A stretch of 64,000 nucleotides of DNA, taken from NCBI RefSeq assembly GCF_003148775.1, contig NZ_QGGW01000001.1:744001-808000 (forward strand). Direction: 5' to 3'. The notes beneath the pieces were generated by a model that had not been told where the DNA came from, did no database searches, and saw only the letters and a program-made list of their open reading frames with translations. Source of the stretch: Roseicyclus mahoneyensis. Its GTDB lineage: Bacteria; Pseudomonadota; Alphaproteobacteria; Rhodobacterales; Rhodobacteraceae. Both the position numbers and the translations under genes were made by a program. This document shows, one piece after another, positions 41,508 through 51,560 of this stretch (position 1 is its first letter; every line of letters begins with the position of its first letter).

Positions 41508-42467
41508 TCAGATCCGCCGGATCGGGCGCGCCGAAGCCAAGGTGCGGCCCTGCGCCCGCTCGCGCGCAAAGACGTAAAGCCCCGCCCCCGCGATCAGGAC
41601 GATGCCGACCCAGACCGCCGCGCGCGGCACCTCGCCAAAGATCAGCCAGCCCCACAAGATGGCCAGCGGCAAGGCAGCATATTCATAAGACGCCACGACC
41701 GAGGCCGTGCCCAGCTTGTAGGCCATGCCCATGCAATAGCCGATCATCGCCGACATCACACCGATCAGCACGAAGACCGGTACATCCGCCGTCGCAGGCC
41801 AGACCCAGGCCCGCAGCAAGAACACCACCGAAGGATGCGTCGCCCCTTCGGCAAAACGACCATCGCCCGCGACGACATAAAACAGCGCCGAGAAGCCGAG
41901 GAAACTGGCCTGGATATAGACTGCCATGGCCGAGGCGGTCGACCGCGCCCCCAGCTTGCGGGTCAGCACCTGCATCCACGAATAACAGGCCGCCGCCGCC
42001 AGCGGCAAAAGCAGGCTCGCCCGCCCGATATCCCCCCAGTCGACGCCCGGCGCCATCATCACGGCCACCCCCGCCAACCCCACGACGATCGCGGTCAGCC
42101 GGTGACGGCCGACAGGCTCCCCCAGCACCGGGATGGCCAGAAGCGTGATGAACAGCGGCGCGACGAAGAACAGCGCCGTCGCGGCCGCCAGCGGCATCAC
42201 CGCGAGCGCCGCGAAAAAGGTCATGTTCGAGATCATCACCAGCCCTGCGCGCAAGGCATGCAGCCCCGGCCGGTCGGTGCGCAACAGGGCCAGCCCGCCC
42301 TCGTGGTAGAGAAAGGCCATGCTGACCGTCAGCGCAACGACCGAGCGGAAGAACACCGTCTGGTGCAGCGGGTAATCGCCCGACAACATCTTGATCCCGC
42401 TGTCATTGACCGAGCCGCAAAACACCGCGACCAGAACGAAGAGGATCGCGCGGGCCTGCGGGCTCAT
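41508..42467 (-). CDS. EamA/RhaT-family drug/metabolite transporter
   Basis: A 319-residue inner-membrane protein with about ten hydrophobic spans arranged as two EamA repeats (first from residue 8, AILFVLVAVFCGSVNDSGIK; second from about residue 150). The family exports or imports small metabolites; the substrate cannot be told. The start at 42467 overlaps the stop of the frameshifted acetyltransferase by 4 bp (ATGA). Confidence 0.88.
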   Translation of the reverse strand: MSPQARAILFVLVAVFCGSVNDSGIKMLSGDYPLHQTVFFRSVVALTVSMAFLYHEGGLALLRTDRPGLHALRAGLVMISNMTFFAALAVMPLAAATALFFVAPLFITLLAIPVLGEPVGRHRLTAIVVGLAGVAVMMAPGVDWGDIGRASLLLPLAAAACYSWMQVLTRKLGARSTASAMAVYIQASFLGFSALFYVVAGDGRFAEGATHPSVVFLLRAWVWPATADVPVFVLIGVMSAMIGYCMGMAYKLGTASVVASYEYAALPLAILWGWLIFGEVPRAAVWVGIVLIAGAGLYVFARERAQGRTLASARPIRRI

Positions 42468-42981
42468 CTGCGGGCTCTGCCCTTCGCTGGATCGGCAAGG
42501 CGGCGGCTGTCGGCCCATGTCACGCGCCGCGCCGGGACCACCGCCCCCAGCACCACATCCTCGAAGACCGGCCCCTCGTCCCCGCCCCAAGCGGCATAGA
42601 CGGCGCGGGCGGAGGCATTGCCCTCCAGCACCTCGAGCCAGACCGGCTGCCCTTTCGCCGAGAGCGACACGGCCGCCAGCAACGCCCCGCCAATGCCACG
42701 GCCGCGCTGTCTCGCCGCGACGTGCAGCGCATCGACATGCACGCCCGAAGGGTCGGCAGGATCGAAGGCGACGAACCCACCAGCCCGGGCCCATCGAGCG
42801 CCACCAGCACCGACAGCGGGCCGTCCAGGGCGCCCGCGCCCCAGCGCTGCCGCATCGCCGCCTCGGTGGTGGCGCCCAGAACGCTGTCGGGCAGAAGGTC
42901 TGCATAATCCCGTCGCCAATTGGCAGCATGCAGCGCCCCGATGGCGGGCAGGTCAGCGGGAGTTGCGCGTCGGATCATCAT
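42464..42981 (-). pseudogene. GNAT acetyltransferase with a one-base frameshift
   Basis: The N-terminal half (IRRATPADLPAIGALHAANWR...LSVLVALDGPGLVG) and the C-terminal half (FVAFDPADPSGVHVDALHV, RQRGRGIGGALL, WLEVLEGNASARAVYAAWG) of one GNAT N-acetyltransferase lie in different minus-strand frames. They switch at about 42774-42780 in a CCCACC run, as if one base were missing. Acetyl-CoA-binding motif A (RQRGRGIGGAL) is intact in the second frame. It is either a true pseudogene or an assembly error. The substrate is unknown. Confidence 0.8.
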
Positions 42982-43086
42982 GGCGTGCACCCTGCCCCGG
43001 CGCGCGCGCGGCGGCAATGGGTCTGCGCGACGGGCCATGACTGGTTGCGCGGTAATGACGGCCCCGCGCGCCTTGCCCCGCGCGCC

Positions 43087-44442
43087 TCAGCCGCGCGCGA
43101 TCCGGCCCCACAAGGCAAGGGCTGCGCGCGGATCGACGCCGGGCCGCGCATCCACGACCTGAAAGGTCGACACCTCGGAGGTCAGGTTGTCCGAGGCTTC
43201 CGACAGCGCCCGCGCCGCCGAGGTGGTCTGCACCACCATATTCGCGTTTTCTTGCGTGACCCGGTCAAGCTGACCGACTGCCCCGTTGATTTGCGACAGC
43301 GTTGCCGATTGCGCCGCGATCTCGGCGGCGGTCCGCGCCATGGTTTCGGACAGATGCTCGATGCCCTGAAAGATGCCGCTCAGTTCGCGGCCGGCGTTGT
43401 TGACGAGTTCAACGCCATCGGCCACGTGGCGACCACTTTCATCGACCAGCTCTGCGATCTCGCGGGCGCTTTCCGAACTGCGTTGCGACAACTGCCGGAC
43501 TTCCGAGGCAACCACCGCAAAGCCGCGCCCGGCAGGACCGGCGCGGGCCGCCTCGATCGCCGCGTTGAGCGCGAGAAGGTTGGTCTGCACCGCGATTGCG
43601 TCGATGGTGCTGACGATATGGGAAATACGGCCAGACGATTTCTGGATGCGGGTCATCGCCTCCATCACCTCTTCGACCAGCTTGCTGCTGCCGGTGGCCT
43701 TCTTGCGGGTCTCGGAGGCAATCCCGTCGGCGTGCTGCGCATCCTCGACCGCGCTTTTCACGGTCTGGGTCAGTTGCGCCACGGCGGCGGCGGTCTGACC
43801 AAGCGCCGAGGCCTGCGTGGCTGTCCGTTCGGACAGATCCGTGGACAGCGCGCCGATCGTGCCGCTGATGGTGCCGACCGTATCGGTCACAAGCGACAGC
43901 CGCCCGACCAGCGCACGCCAGCCCTCTGTGGTGCGATTGAACGCCTCGCCCAGAATCGCAAGATCCGGCAGATCACTGACCGCCAGCCGGCAGGTCAGGT
44001 CACCGTCGCGCAGCCGCTCCAGCCCATGGGCAAGGTCATCGATCACCTGACGCCGTTTGGTGACATCGGTCGCGATCTTGATGACGCGGCTCACCCTGCC
44101 CGCAGGGTCGAAGACGGGCGCATAGGTCGCCTGAATCCAGATCGTCTGGCCGGTCCGGGTGATGCGGGGGAATTGATCCGTAAAGCTCTGGCCTGAACGC
44201 AACTTGTCCCAGAATCGCACGTAGTCCGGGCTGCGCGCGTAATCTGGGGAGACGAACATCTTGTGATGCTGGCCCACGATCGCATCGGCCGTGTATCCAA
44301 GCGCCGCGAGGAAATTGGCGTTCGCCTGCAAGATGATCCCGTCCACGGTGAAGTGGATCACGGCCTGTGTTGCATCGACCATGCGCAACAAGGCGGACTG
44401 GGCTTCGTCGATCGCAGTTTCTGCTGGGGCGCTGTCGAGCAT
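43087..44442 (-). CDS. Soluble PAS-domain methyl-accepting chemotaxis protein
   Basis: A 451-residue chemoreceptor with no signal peptide or membrane span. An N-terminal PAS domain (about residues 15-130, [20 protein letters not shown]) is followed by a HAMP-like linker and the signalling domain. The hairpin tip [33 protein letters not shown] is conserved. It is probably cytoplasmic, sensing an internal signal or cofactor state. GAGGAC precedes the ATG at 44442. The two tRNA-Val genes lie upstream. Confidence 0.92.
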   Translation of the reverse strand: MLDSAPAETAIDEAQSALLRMVDATQAVIHFTVDGIILQANANFLAALGYTADAIVGQHHKMFVSPDYARSPDYVRFWDKLRSGQSFTDQFPRITRTGQTIWIQATYAPVFDPAGRVSRVIKIATDVTKRRQVIDDLAHGLERLRDGDLTCRLAVSDLPDLAILGEAFNRTTEGWRALVGRLSLVTDTVGTISGTIGALSTDLSERTATQASALGQTAAAVAQLTQTVKSAVEDAQHADGIASETRKKATGSSKLVEEVMEAMTRIQKSSGRISHIVSTIDAIAVQTNLLALNAAIEAARAGPAGRGFAVVASEVRQLSQRSSESAREIAELVDESGRHVADGVELVNNAGRELSGIFQGIEHLSETMARTAAEIAAQSATLSQINGAVGQLDRVTQENANMVVQTTSAARALSEASDNLTSEVSTFQVVDARPGVDPRAALALWGRIARG

Positions 44443-44600
44443 GATCGTGTCCTCAAAGAGCTGTTTGCTCAGACAACGCCGGACCGTCGGAAAATTTTAG
44501 GTCGCGGAGGCAGAACCTGCACGACTTCGCCCCGCACGGATCACGCAAGAGCGCTATGATCGAAGCGCCATGAGATCGGCGGGATCTGGAGACGGGGGAT

Positions 44601-44676
<76 letters not shown>

Positions 44677-44686
44677 GGGCGCGTGC

Positions 44687-44715
44687 CTGATAGCCGCTTG
44701 GGCCGTGACGGGCAA
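44687..44715 (-). promoter_or_regulatory. Promoter of tRNA-Val (TAC)
   Basis: On the minus strand TTGCCC (44715-44710) and TATCAG (44692-44687) are 17 bp apart and end 10 bp before the tRNA. Confidence 0.6.
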
Positions 44716-44774
44716 GCCCGTGACTGCGTGGCTGTGCAACGCTCAGGATCAGGGCAGAGACCGAGCAGGAAAGA

Positions 44775-44849
44775 TGGTGGGTGATGAGGGATTTGAACCC
44801 CCGACATCTTCGATGTGAACGAAGCGCTCTACCACTGAGCTAATCACCC
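44775..44849 (-). tRNA. tRNA-Val (CAC)
   Basis: A 75 nt cloverleaf with acceptor stem GGGTGAT/ATCACCC. The anticodon stem is CTTCG/CGAAG with loop TTCACAT (anticodon CAC), and CCA is encoded. It is closely similar to the TAC isoacceptor 98 bp downstream. It lies only 17 bp after the HU-like gene and may be processed from its transcript. Confidence 0.95.
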
Positions 44850-44866
44850 GCCGGGTGGATGGGTCT

Positions 44867-45400
44867 TTAGCCATCCTCATCCGGGTCTGCAAGGGGGCTT
44901 TCGTCGCCCTTGGACGCGCCCGAACCGGGGCGGCGCAGCTTGAGGGTCAGGATGCCGGGACCATCGGCATCTGGCTTGCGCCGCTTGACCGACAGCTTGC
45001 CAAGCGGCGGGAGGATCAGATCATCCGTGCGATCGAGCGCACGGCCCAGTTCCTCAAGCACCAGGTCGAGCACGAGTTTGGCATCGGATTTCTTGAGCGC
45101 AGTGCGCTCGGCCACCGCCTCGATCAGATCGGCACGCTTGAAGCGCGGGTCGGAGCCGCTCGCATCCGCGCCATCGGTCGTGGTCGCGGTCTCAGCCTTG
45201 GCCTTGGTCTTGGCGGCAGGGGCCGGTGCGGCGGTCTCGACCGCGCGCAGATGCGGGCGCGCGTCGGCAGGTGGGCTCGCCGCGGCTTCGGCGTTCGGGT
45301 CCGCCGCGGCGGCACGCTTGCCGCCTGCACGCCGCTTGGGACCGGCAGCGGTCGCCTTGGCGGTGGTGGTCTTGGATGGGGTCTTGCGGCTGGTCGCCAT
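44867..45400 (-). CDS. HU-family DNA-binding protein with basic N-terminal extension
   Basis: A 177-residue protein. The C-terminal part (about 86-165) is HU/IHF-like (FKRADLIEAVAERTALKKSDAKLVLDLVLEELGRAL). The N-terminal 80 residues are low-complexity Ala/Lys/Pro-rich, as in histone-H1-like tails. The usual HU beta-arm sequence with its conserved Arg-Asn-Pro is not obvious; the arm region reads PPLGKLSVKRRKPDADGPG. It is probably a nucleoid-associated protein. A GGAGG ribosome site precedes ATG at 45400. Confidence 0.82.
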   Translation of the reverse strand: MATSRKTPSKTTTAKATAAGPKRRAGGKRAAAADPNAEAAASPPADARPHLRAVETAAPAPAAKTKAKAETATTTDGADASGSDPRFKRADLIEAVAERTALKKSDAKLVLDLVLEELGRALDRTDDLILPPLGKLSVKRRKPDADGPGILTLKLRRPGSGASKGDESPLADPDEDG

Positions 45401-45519
45401 GCTGTCCTCCGTGCGGGCCGCGGCACTGTCGCAAGTCGCCCGATGTGATCCTCGGGCACCATGCTATCGAAGGTTGCAAGAGGGGGCCAGATCTTGTGGG
45501 CGGGTCTTGCGCGAAACCC

Positions 45520-46305
45520 TCAGCTCGCCCTTGCGGCCAGACGGATGCGGCGCTGGTTCCAGCGCGGCCAGCCAATCAGCTCGGACATGGTGACGAACTG
45601 ATAGCCGCGCGCGAGAAGCGCGTCGAGCGTGGCGGGCATCGCGTTCACGGTGCCGCTCTGGATGTCATGGGCCAGAATCACCCCGCCGGGATGAGCGGCA
45701 TTGACGATCCGGCTGGTGACGACAGATGCCCCCGGTCGTCGCCAATCCTGCGGGTCGACCGACCACAGCACAGTGGGCAGGTTGCGTTCCCGGTGCACCA
45801 TCAGGCGCTGGCGCCCCGACAGATTCCCATAGGGCGGGCGCATGGTGACGGGCGGGCGGCCGACCGCATCGAACACGGCCTGCGTGGTCCTGTCCAACTC
45901 GGACAGGATGGCCGCATCGCCGAGGCCCGAAAGGCTGGGGTGCGACCATGTGTGATTGCCGATTTCATGACCGGCCAAGGCAATGCGGCGGGTGAGTTCG
46001 GGCTGGCGCACCACCCGCGACCCGATCACGTAAAAGGTGACCCGTATCTGGCGTGCCGCAAGGATATCAAGAAGTTGCGGGGTGAGGCTGGGGTGGGGGC
46101 CATCGTCGAAGGTCAGCGCCACCAGCGGCCGGGCGGTGCGCACGCGGGTAATCGTGGCCTGATCGCCATGGGTAATGTCACCGGGCAGCGTTATGAGTGG
46201 CTCGGTGCGCGATTGCTGCGCCGCAGCGGGACGCACCAGAAAGGGCGTGGCAAGCGCCGCACCGGCAGCCAGCAAGATACGCCGGCGGGAATGGCTTTGG
46301 GTCAT
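45520..46305 (-). CDS. Polysaccharide deacetylase, Tat-exported
   Basis: A 261-residue NodB-fold carbohydrate esterase of family 4. A twin-arginine signal (SRRRILLAAGAALATP) is followed by the catalytic motifs TFDDGPHPS (motif 1, Asp base), GNHTWSHPSL (motif 2, metal histidines) and RPPYGNLS (motif 3). It removes acetyl groups from periplasmic or cell-wall polysaccharide such as peptidoglycan or chitin-like polymers. The substrate is not defined. Confidence 0.92.
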   Translation of the reverse strand: MTQSHSRRRILLAAGAALATPFLVRPAAAQQSRTEPLITLPGDITHGDQATITRVRTARPLVALTFDDGPHPSLTPQLLDILAARQIRVTFYVIGSRVVRQPELTRRIALAGHEIGNHTWSHPSLSGLGDAAILSELDRTTQAVFDAVGRPPVTMRPPYGNLSGRQRLMVHRERNLPTVLWSVDPQDWRRPGASVVTSRIVNAAHPGGVILAHDIQSGTVNAMPATLDALLARGYQFVTMSELIGWPRWNQRRIRLAARAS

Positions 46306-46464
46306 GTCCTGCGATCCCTAAGGCGCGGTGATGGCGGCACCTTGCCGTCCGCGCCGGGCACCCGCAAGGGCGACTGCTTCCCAAAAGCCATCCGGGTTTC
46401 CAAGCGCGATTTGGTTGCAACAGACAAGGGGTGGGTGATCCGCGCCAGCGGCAGATCCTTGCAG

Positions 46465-46503
46465 CGCAAAGGCGCGCAGCAGATGCCGCGGCGCGCCTTT
46501 GCG
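46465..46503 (-). terminator. Hairpin after lon
   Basis: A perfect 13 bp stem (CGCAAAGGCGCGC/GCGCGCCTTTGCG) with a 13 nt loop begins 16 bp after the lon stop. There is no T tract. The rest of the 214 bp gap to the deacetylase gene holds nothing that I can identify. Confidence 0.6.
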
Positions 46504-46519
46504 GCAATGATGGCGTCGC

Positions 46520-48916
46520 TCAGTGCGCGACGGCCCCCTCGCCGCCGCGCTCGGCGGCACGAGAGGCTGCGGCGGCAGCTTCGGCTTCCTCGTCCCAATC
46601 CACTGGCTCGGGCTGGCGGGCCAGCGCGCGTTCCAGAACCTCGGACACATGGCTCACGGGGATGATCGTCAGGCCCTGTTTCACGTTATCGGGGATCTCC
46701 GTCAGGTCCTTTTCGTTTTCCTGCGGAATCATCACCGTGGTGATACCGCCCCGGAGCGCGGCCAGCAGCTTTTCCTTCAGCCCGCCGATGGGCAGCACAT
46801 GGCCGCGCAGCGTGACCTCGCCGGTCATGGCGATGCCCTTCTTCACAGGGATCTGGGTCAGGACGGACACGATCGAGGTCACCATGGCGATGCCTGCAGA
46901 CGGCCCGTCCTTGGGCGTGGCCCCCTCGGGCACGTGGACATGGATATCCCAACTGTCGAGCCGGGGCGGCTTGACCCCGATCTTGGGTGCGATGGACCGC
47001 ACGTAGCTCGCGGCCGCGTCGATGGATTCCTTCATCACATCGCCAAGCTTGCCGGTGGTTTTCATCCGGCCCTTGCCGGGCAGGCGCAGCGCCTCGATCG
47101 ACAGAAGGTCGCCGCCCACGCTGGTCCAGGCAAGTCCCGTCACGACACCCACCTGGTCATCGCGTTCGGCCAGACCGAACTTGAAGCGCCGCACGCCCAG
47201 CATCTCTTCGAGCTTGGCGGGCGTGACGATGACCTTGTCCGCCTGTTTCCGGACAATCATCGTCACCGCCTTGCGCGCCAGTTTGGCGATCTCGCGCTCG
47301 AGGTTCCGCACGCCTGCCTCGCGGGTGTAATAGCGGATGATGTCGGTCAGCGCCGCGTCGGTCAGCTCGAATTCGCGGGCGCGCAGCCCGTGGTTCTTCG
47401 TCTGCTTCTCGACGAGGTGATGCTTGGCGATCTCGCGCTTTTCATCCTCGGTGTAGCCCGCCAGCGGAATGATCTCCATCCGGTCCAAGAGCGGCCCTGG
47501 CATGTTGTAGGAGTTTGCCGTGGTCAGGAACATGACATTCGAGAGGTCGTATTCCACCTCGAGGTAGTGATCCATGAAGGTAGAGTTCTGTTCCGGGTCC
47601 AGCACCTCGAGCATGGCGCTGGCCGGGTCGCCCCGGAAATCCTGCCCCATCTTGTCGATCTCATCGAGCAAGATCAGCGGGTTGGTGGTCTTGGCCTTTT
47701 TCAGCGCCTGAATGATCTTGCCGGGCATGGAGCCAATGTAGGTCCGCCGGTGGCCACGGATTTCCGATTCGTCGCGCACACCGCCAAGGCTGATGCGGAT
47801 GAATTCGCGCCCCGTGGCCTTGGCGACCGATTTGCCAAGCGACGTCTTGCCCACGCCCGGCGGGCCGACAAGGCACAGGATCGGGCCTTTCAGCTTTTGG
47901 CTGCGCGATTGCACGGCAAGGTATTCGACAATGCGTTCCTTGACTTTCTCAAGCCCGTAGTGGTCGGCATCAAGCACCGCCTCGGCGCGACCCAGATCCT
48001 TTTTCACGCGGGATTTCACGCCCCATGGGATCGACAGCATCCAGTCGAGGTAGTTGCGCACCACGGTAGCCTCGGCCGACATGGGCGACATGTTCTTGAG
48101 CTTCTTCAGTTCCGCCTCTGCCTTGTCGCGGGCTTCCTTTGACAGTTTCGTGCCCGCGATGCGATCTTCCAGCTCGGCCAGTTCGCCCGCGCCCTCCTCA
48201 CCGTCGCCCAGTTCGCGCTGGATCGCTTTCATCTGCTCGTTGAGGTAGTATTCACGCTGCGTGCGCTCCATCTGGCTCTTCACGCGGCTCTTGATCTTCT
48301 TCTCGACCTGCAGCACCGACATTTCGCCCTGCATCAGGCCATAGACCTTTTCAAGCCGCACAGCCACGTCGAGGGTCTCCAGAAGCTCCTGCTTCTGGCC
48401 CACCTCGATGCCCAGATGGCCCGACACCAGATCGGCCAGCCTTGCGGGATCGGTCGCCTCGCTGACATTGGTCAGCGCATCCTCGGGGATGTTCTTTTTC
48501 ACCTTCGCATATTTGGCGAATTCCTCGGCCACCGCGCCGACCATCGCCTGCACGGCCGCCGGATCGCCCTCAGTCTCGTCGAGCGGCGTCACGCGCGCCT
48601 CGAAGAAGCTGTCGGTTCCGGTAAAGGCCTCGATCCGCACGCGCGCGCGCCCCTCGACCAGCACCTTGACGGTGCCGTCGGGCAGCTTGAGCAGTTGCAG
48701 CACATTGGCCAGCACGCCGGTGCGGTAGATGCCTTCAGGCGTCGGGTCATCGACGGCGGGATCGATCTGCGAACTCAGCAGGATCTGCTTGTCGTCTTGC
48801 ATCACCTCTTCGAGGGCGCGCACCGATTTCTCGCGGCCGACAAACAGCGGCACGATCATGTGCGGGAACACCACAATGTCGCGCAACGGCAGCACGGGAT
48901 AGGTTTGTTGGGTCAC
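46520..48916 (-). CDS. lon: ATP-dependent protease Lon
   Basis: A 798-residue AAA+ protease degrading misfolded and regulatory proteins. The N-terminal substrate-binding domain begins at residue 6 ([23 protein letters not shown]). The Walker A is [13 protein letters not shown], Walker B is ILLDEIDK, and the catalytic dyad lies in the C-terminal domain with Ser in [11 protein letters not shown] and the downstream Lys in KEKLLAALR. The start is GTG at 48916 with AAGGAAGG upstream. A heat-shock-type promoter is seen at 49000-49028. In Caulobacter Lon degrades CcrM and SciP, so it may link to the sciP gene here. Confidence 0.97.
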   Translation of the reverse strand: MTQQTYPVLPLRDIVVFPHMIVPLFVGREKSVRALEEVMQDDKQILLSSQIDPAVDDPTPEGIYRTGVLANVLQLLKLPDGTVKVLVEGRARVRIEAFTGTDSFFEARVTPLDETEGDPAAVQAMVGAVAEEFAKYAKVKKNIPEDALTNVSEATDPARLADLVSGHLGIEVGQKQELLETLDVAVRLEKVYGLMQGEMSVLQVEKKIKSRVKSQMERTQREYYLNEQMKAIQRELGDGEEGAGELAELEDRIAGTKLSKEARDKAEAELKKLKNMSPMSAEATVVRNYLDWMLSIPWGVKSRVKKDLGRAEAVLDADHYGLEKVKERIVEYLAVQSRSQKLKGPILCLVGPPGVGKTSLGKSVAKATGREFIRISLGGVRDESEIRGHRRTYIGSMPGKIIQALKKAKTTNPLILLDEIDKMGQDFRGDPASAMLEVLDPEQNSTFMDHYLEVEYDLSNVMFLTTANSYNMPGPLLDRMEIIPLAGYTEDEKREIAKHHLVEKQTKNHGLRAREFELTDAALTDIIRYYTREAGVRNLEREIAKLARKAVTMIVRKQADKVIVTPAKLEEMLGVRRFKFGLAERDDQVGVVTGLAWTSVGGDLLSIEALRLPGKGRMKTTGKLGDVMKESIDAAASYVRSIAPKIGVKPPRLDSWDIHVHVPEGATPKDGPSAGIAMVTSIVSVLTQIPVKKGIAMTGEVTLRGHVLPIGGLKEKLLAALRGGITTVMIPQENEKDLTEIPDNVKQGLTIIPVSHVSEVLERALARQPEPVDWDEEAEAAAAASRAAERGGEGAVAH

Positions 48917-48999
48917 TGGCTCTTGCCTTCCTTGGTCTTGGCAAAGGGGCGGGCCCTGTCTACGCAGCCGCCCTGCCCCCTTCCGGTCAGGATGTCATA

Positions 49000-49028
49000 A
49001 CTTGGGGCGGGGGACAGGGGCTTTCAAG
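49000..49028 (-). promoter_or_regulatory. Heat-shock (sigma-32) promoter of lon
   Basis: On the minus strand CTTGAAA and CCCCAAGT are separated by 14 bp. This matches the sigma-32 consensus (CTTGAAA-N11..16-CCCCATNT) at all but one informative position. Transcription would start about 75 bp before the lon GTG. Confidence 0.75.
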
Positions 49029-49243
49029 CACCGCCGCCTTGCCGCGTCGATCCCCATCCTGCGCCCGCCATCGGTGCGACGCAAGGGAGGGATGGTGGCG
49101 AAACCGTGACAATGCACCGAATGTTGTGCGGGGACAGTCAAGCCCTGCGCCCTGCCTGCGCCGGTCCGCCTGCCTAATATGTCGTGCCGCCGCGCCGTTG
49201 GAGCAAGTGGAACCAACGTTCCGACAGCCAAGGCGGCCAAGAG

Positions 49244-50359
49244 ATGTATACGACCCCGATCCTCTTGACCGGCGACCAGATCGCCAGCGTGACCGGGTCG
49301 CCCTATAATCAGGGCAATAGCGGCGACGCCGATTTCGCCATGATCGTGCCGGGCGCCCAGGCGCTGGCCGGGGGCGACACGACTTACCGGCTGGTCTGGA
49401 GCGGCAATATCAATGCCACCGACGACAGCTTTCTCAACGGTCAGGTCTGGACGCTGGAGGTCTATACCGGCACCGGAGATCCCGCGACCGACATCACCGG
49501 CTGGGCCGTGGTGCCGGGCCATGACGCGCTGACGCCAAAGCACGATTATGTCGTGGGCGTGGGGGCGGGCGATGACTACATCGTGTTCGAGGGCGCGGGC
49601 GGCTTCCTGCTCTACGACATCCGCGGCGGGCTGCCCGATACCCCAACGACGCTGACCTATCTCGCGTCGGAGCAGAACGGCGATCTGGCGACGGGCGACA
49701 ATGACGGCAACCTCGATTTCGTCGATGCCTATGGCGCCTATTGCTTTTGTTCAGGCACGATGATCGAGACCGCGCGCGGGCCGGTCGCGGTCGAGGATCT
49801 GCGCGTGGGCGACCTCGTGGTGACGCTGGACCATGGGCCTCAGCCCCTGCGCTGGATCGGGCGGCGCGACGTGACGCTTGCGGGCATCATTGCCCAGCCC
49901 GACCTGCGCCCGTTCCGCCTCGCGGCGGGGGCATTAGGGCCGGGGCTGCCGCAGCGCGACCTGTGGCTGTCGCCGCAGCATCGGGTGCTGGTGCGCTCGC
50001 GCATCGCGGAACGGATGACCGGCAGTCCGGAGGTTCTGGTCGCGGCCAAGCATCTGTGCGCCCTTCCCGGCATCGCGCAATCGCTACGGTTTGCCCCGGT
50101 CAGATACCTCCACTTGCGCCTGGACCGGCACGAACTGGTGCGGGCCGAAGGCGCTTGGGCGGAAACGCTGTTGGTGGGACGGCAGGCGTTGCGTGCGCTG
50201 GACCCTGCAGCGCGGCGCGAATTGCGCCAGCTGTTTCCCGGTCTTTCGACCGAAACGCCGGCTCATGCCGCGCGCGCGGTCTTGCCGGGGCGTATCGCCC
50301 GAAGGCTTGCCCAGCGCCACGCCCGCAACGCCCGCGCTCTGACAGCCAGTCCGACCTAA
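49244..50359 (+). CDS. Hint-domain protein
   Basis: A 371-residue protein. The N-terminal 165 residues are beta-rich and unrecognised ([19 protein letters not shown]...). The C-terminal Hint-2-type domain begins at Cys167 ([24 protein letters not shown]) and includes SPQHRVLV, aligning motif by motif with the Hint domain of the RTX protein (CFTPGTLI..., SPQHRLL). No export signal is seen at the N-terminus. ATG at 49244 is chosen because the family-like start follows there, although the frame opens 20 codons earlier. Divergent from lon across 327 bp, and its 3' end overlaps tgt by 4 bp. Confidence 0.85.
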   Translation: MYTTPILLTGDQIASVTGSPYNQGNSGDADFAMIVPGAQALAGGDTTYRLVWSGNINATDDSFLNGQVWTLEVYTGTGDPATDITGWAVVPGHDALTPKHDYVVGVGAGDDYIVFEGAGGFLLYDIRGGLPDTPTTLTYLASEQNGDLATGDNDGNLDFVDAYGAYCFCSGTMIETARGPVAVEDLRVGDLVVTLDHGPQPLRWIGRRDVTLAGIIAQPDLRPFRLAAGALGPGLPQRDLWLSPQHRVLVRSRIAERMTGSPEVLVAAKHLCALPGIAQSLRFAPVRYLHLRLDRHELVRAEGAWAETLLVGRQALRALDPAARRELRQLFPGLSTETPAHAARAVLPGRIARRLAQRHARNARALTASPT

Positions 50360-51486
50360 AGCGGCTCGATATCGCCGTCAGCCCGCCGGGCGTGAAAATC
50401 GGCCTCGAAGCCGGCGAACCGCCCCTCGGCGATGGCCGCGCGCATGCCCGCCATAAGTTCTTGATAATAATGCAGGTTGTGCCACGTCAGCAGCATGCCC
50501 GAAATCATCTCGCCCGCGCGGAAGACGTGGTGCAGATAGGCCCGCGAATAGCTCCGGCAGGCCGGGCAGCTGCAATCCGCATCCAGCGGGCGGGGGTCGT
50601 CGGCATGGCGGGCGTTCTTGATGTTGATCTGGCCCATCCGTGTCCATGCCTGCCCAGTGCGGCCCGAGCGGGACGGCAGCACGCAATCCATCATGTCGAT
50701 CCCGCGCTTGACCGCCCCCACGATGTCGTCGGGCTTGCCGACGCCCATCAGATAGCGCGGCTTGTCCTGCGGAAGCATCGCGGGCGCGTAGTCGAGACAC
50801 GCGAACATTGCCTCTTGCCCTTCGCCCACCGCCAGACCGCCGACCGCGTAGCCGTCGAAGCCGATGGCCTTGAGCGCGTCGGCTGATTCCTCGCGGAAAT
50901 CGCGTTCCAGCCCGCCTTGCTGGATGCCAAAGAGCGCATGGCCCGGCCTGTCGCCAAAGGCCGTCTTGGACCGGTCGGCCCAGCGCATCGACAACCGCAT
51001 GCTTTCGGCGATCCGGTCGCGGGTCGCCGGCAGCGCAGGGCATTCGTCGAAACACATCACGATGTCGGAGCCGAGCAGCTTCTGGATCTCCATCGAGCGT
51101 TCGGGCGACAGCACGTGCTTGGACCCGTCCACATGGCTTCGAAAGGTCACGCCCTCTTCGGTCAGCTTCCTGAGGTCCGCCAGACTCATGACCTGAAACC
51201 CGCCACTGTCGGTCAGGATCGGCCCCGTCCAGTTCATGAAGGCATGCAAGCCCCCCAGCCGCGCGATGCGTTCCGCCGTGGGGCGCAGCATCAGATGGTA
51301 GGTGTTGCCCAGCAAGATATCGGCACCGGTTGCCGCCACGCTTTCGGGCAGCATCGCCTTGACAGTCGCCGCCGTGCCAACGGGCATGAAGGCGGGCGTG
51401 CGGATCTGGCCACGCGGCGTGGAAATCGCACCGGTGCGGGCCGCGCCATCGGTCGCTGTCACATGAAATTCGAACAGATCGCCCAT
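50356..51486 (-). CDS. tgt: Queuine tRNA-ribosyltransferase
   Basis: A 376-residue enzyme that exchanges G34 for preQ1 in tRNAs with GUN anticodons (Asp, Asn, His, Tyr). Motifs include [10 protein letters not shown] with the catalytic aspartate region, the TGQAW segment and the zinc site [21 protein letters not shown] at 51486 has AAGGA at a good distance; the ATG at 51492 lies too close to it. It starts the queuosine pathway that gluQRS extends on tRNA-Asp. Confidence 0.95.
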   Translation of the reverse strand: MGDLFEFHVTATDGAARTGAISTPRGQIRTPAFMPVGTAATVKAMLPESVAATGADILLGNTYHLMLRPTAERIARLGGLHAFMNWTGPILTDSGGFQVMSLADLRKLTEEGVTFRSHVDGSKHVLSPERSMEIQKLLGSDIVMCFDECPALPATRDRIAESMRLSMRWADRSKTAFGDRPGHALFGIQQGGLERDFREESADALKAIGFDGYAVGGLAVGEGQEAMFACLDYAPAMLPQDKPRYLMGVGKPDDIVGAVKRGIDMMDCVLPSRSGRTGQAWTRMGQINIKNARHADDPRPLDADCSCPACRSYSRAYLHHVFRAGEMISGMLLTWHNLHYYQELMAGMRAAIAEGRFAGFEADFHARRADGDIEPL

Positions 51487-51560
51487 GGTCATCCTTGCGT
51501 GCCCCCGCGAAACCCCGCAGGTCATGCCCCGATTCCACCGCGATGCCAAGGAGCGCGCCC

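Noticed and set aside
49740-50359. Intein in the Hint-domain proteins
   Set aside because: The Hint domains are at the protein C-terminus with no following extein and no C-terminal His-Asn, so protein splicing is not supported.
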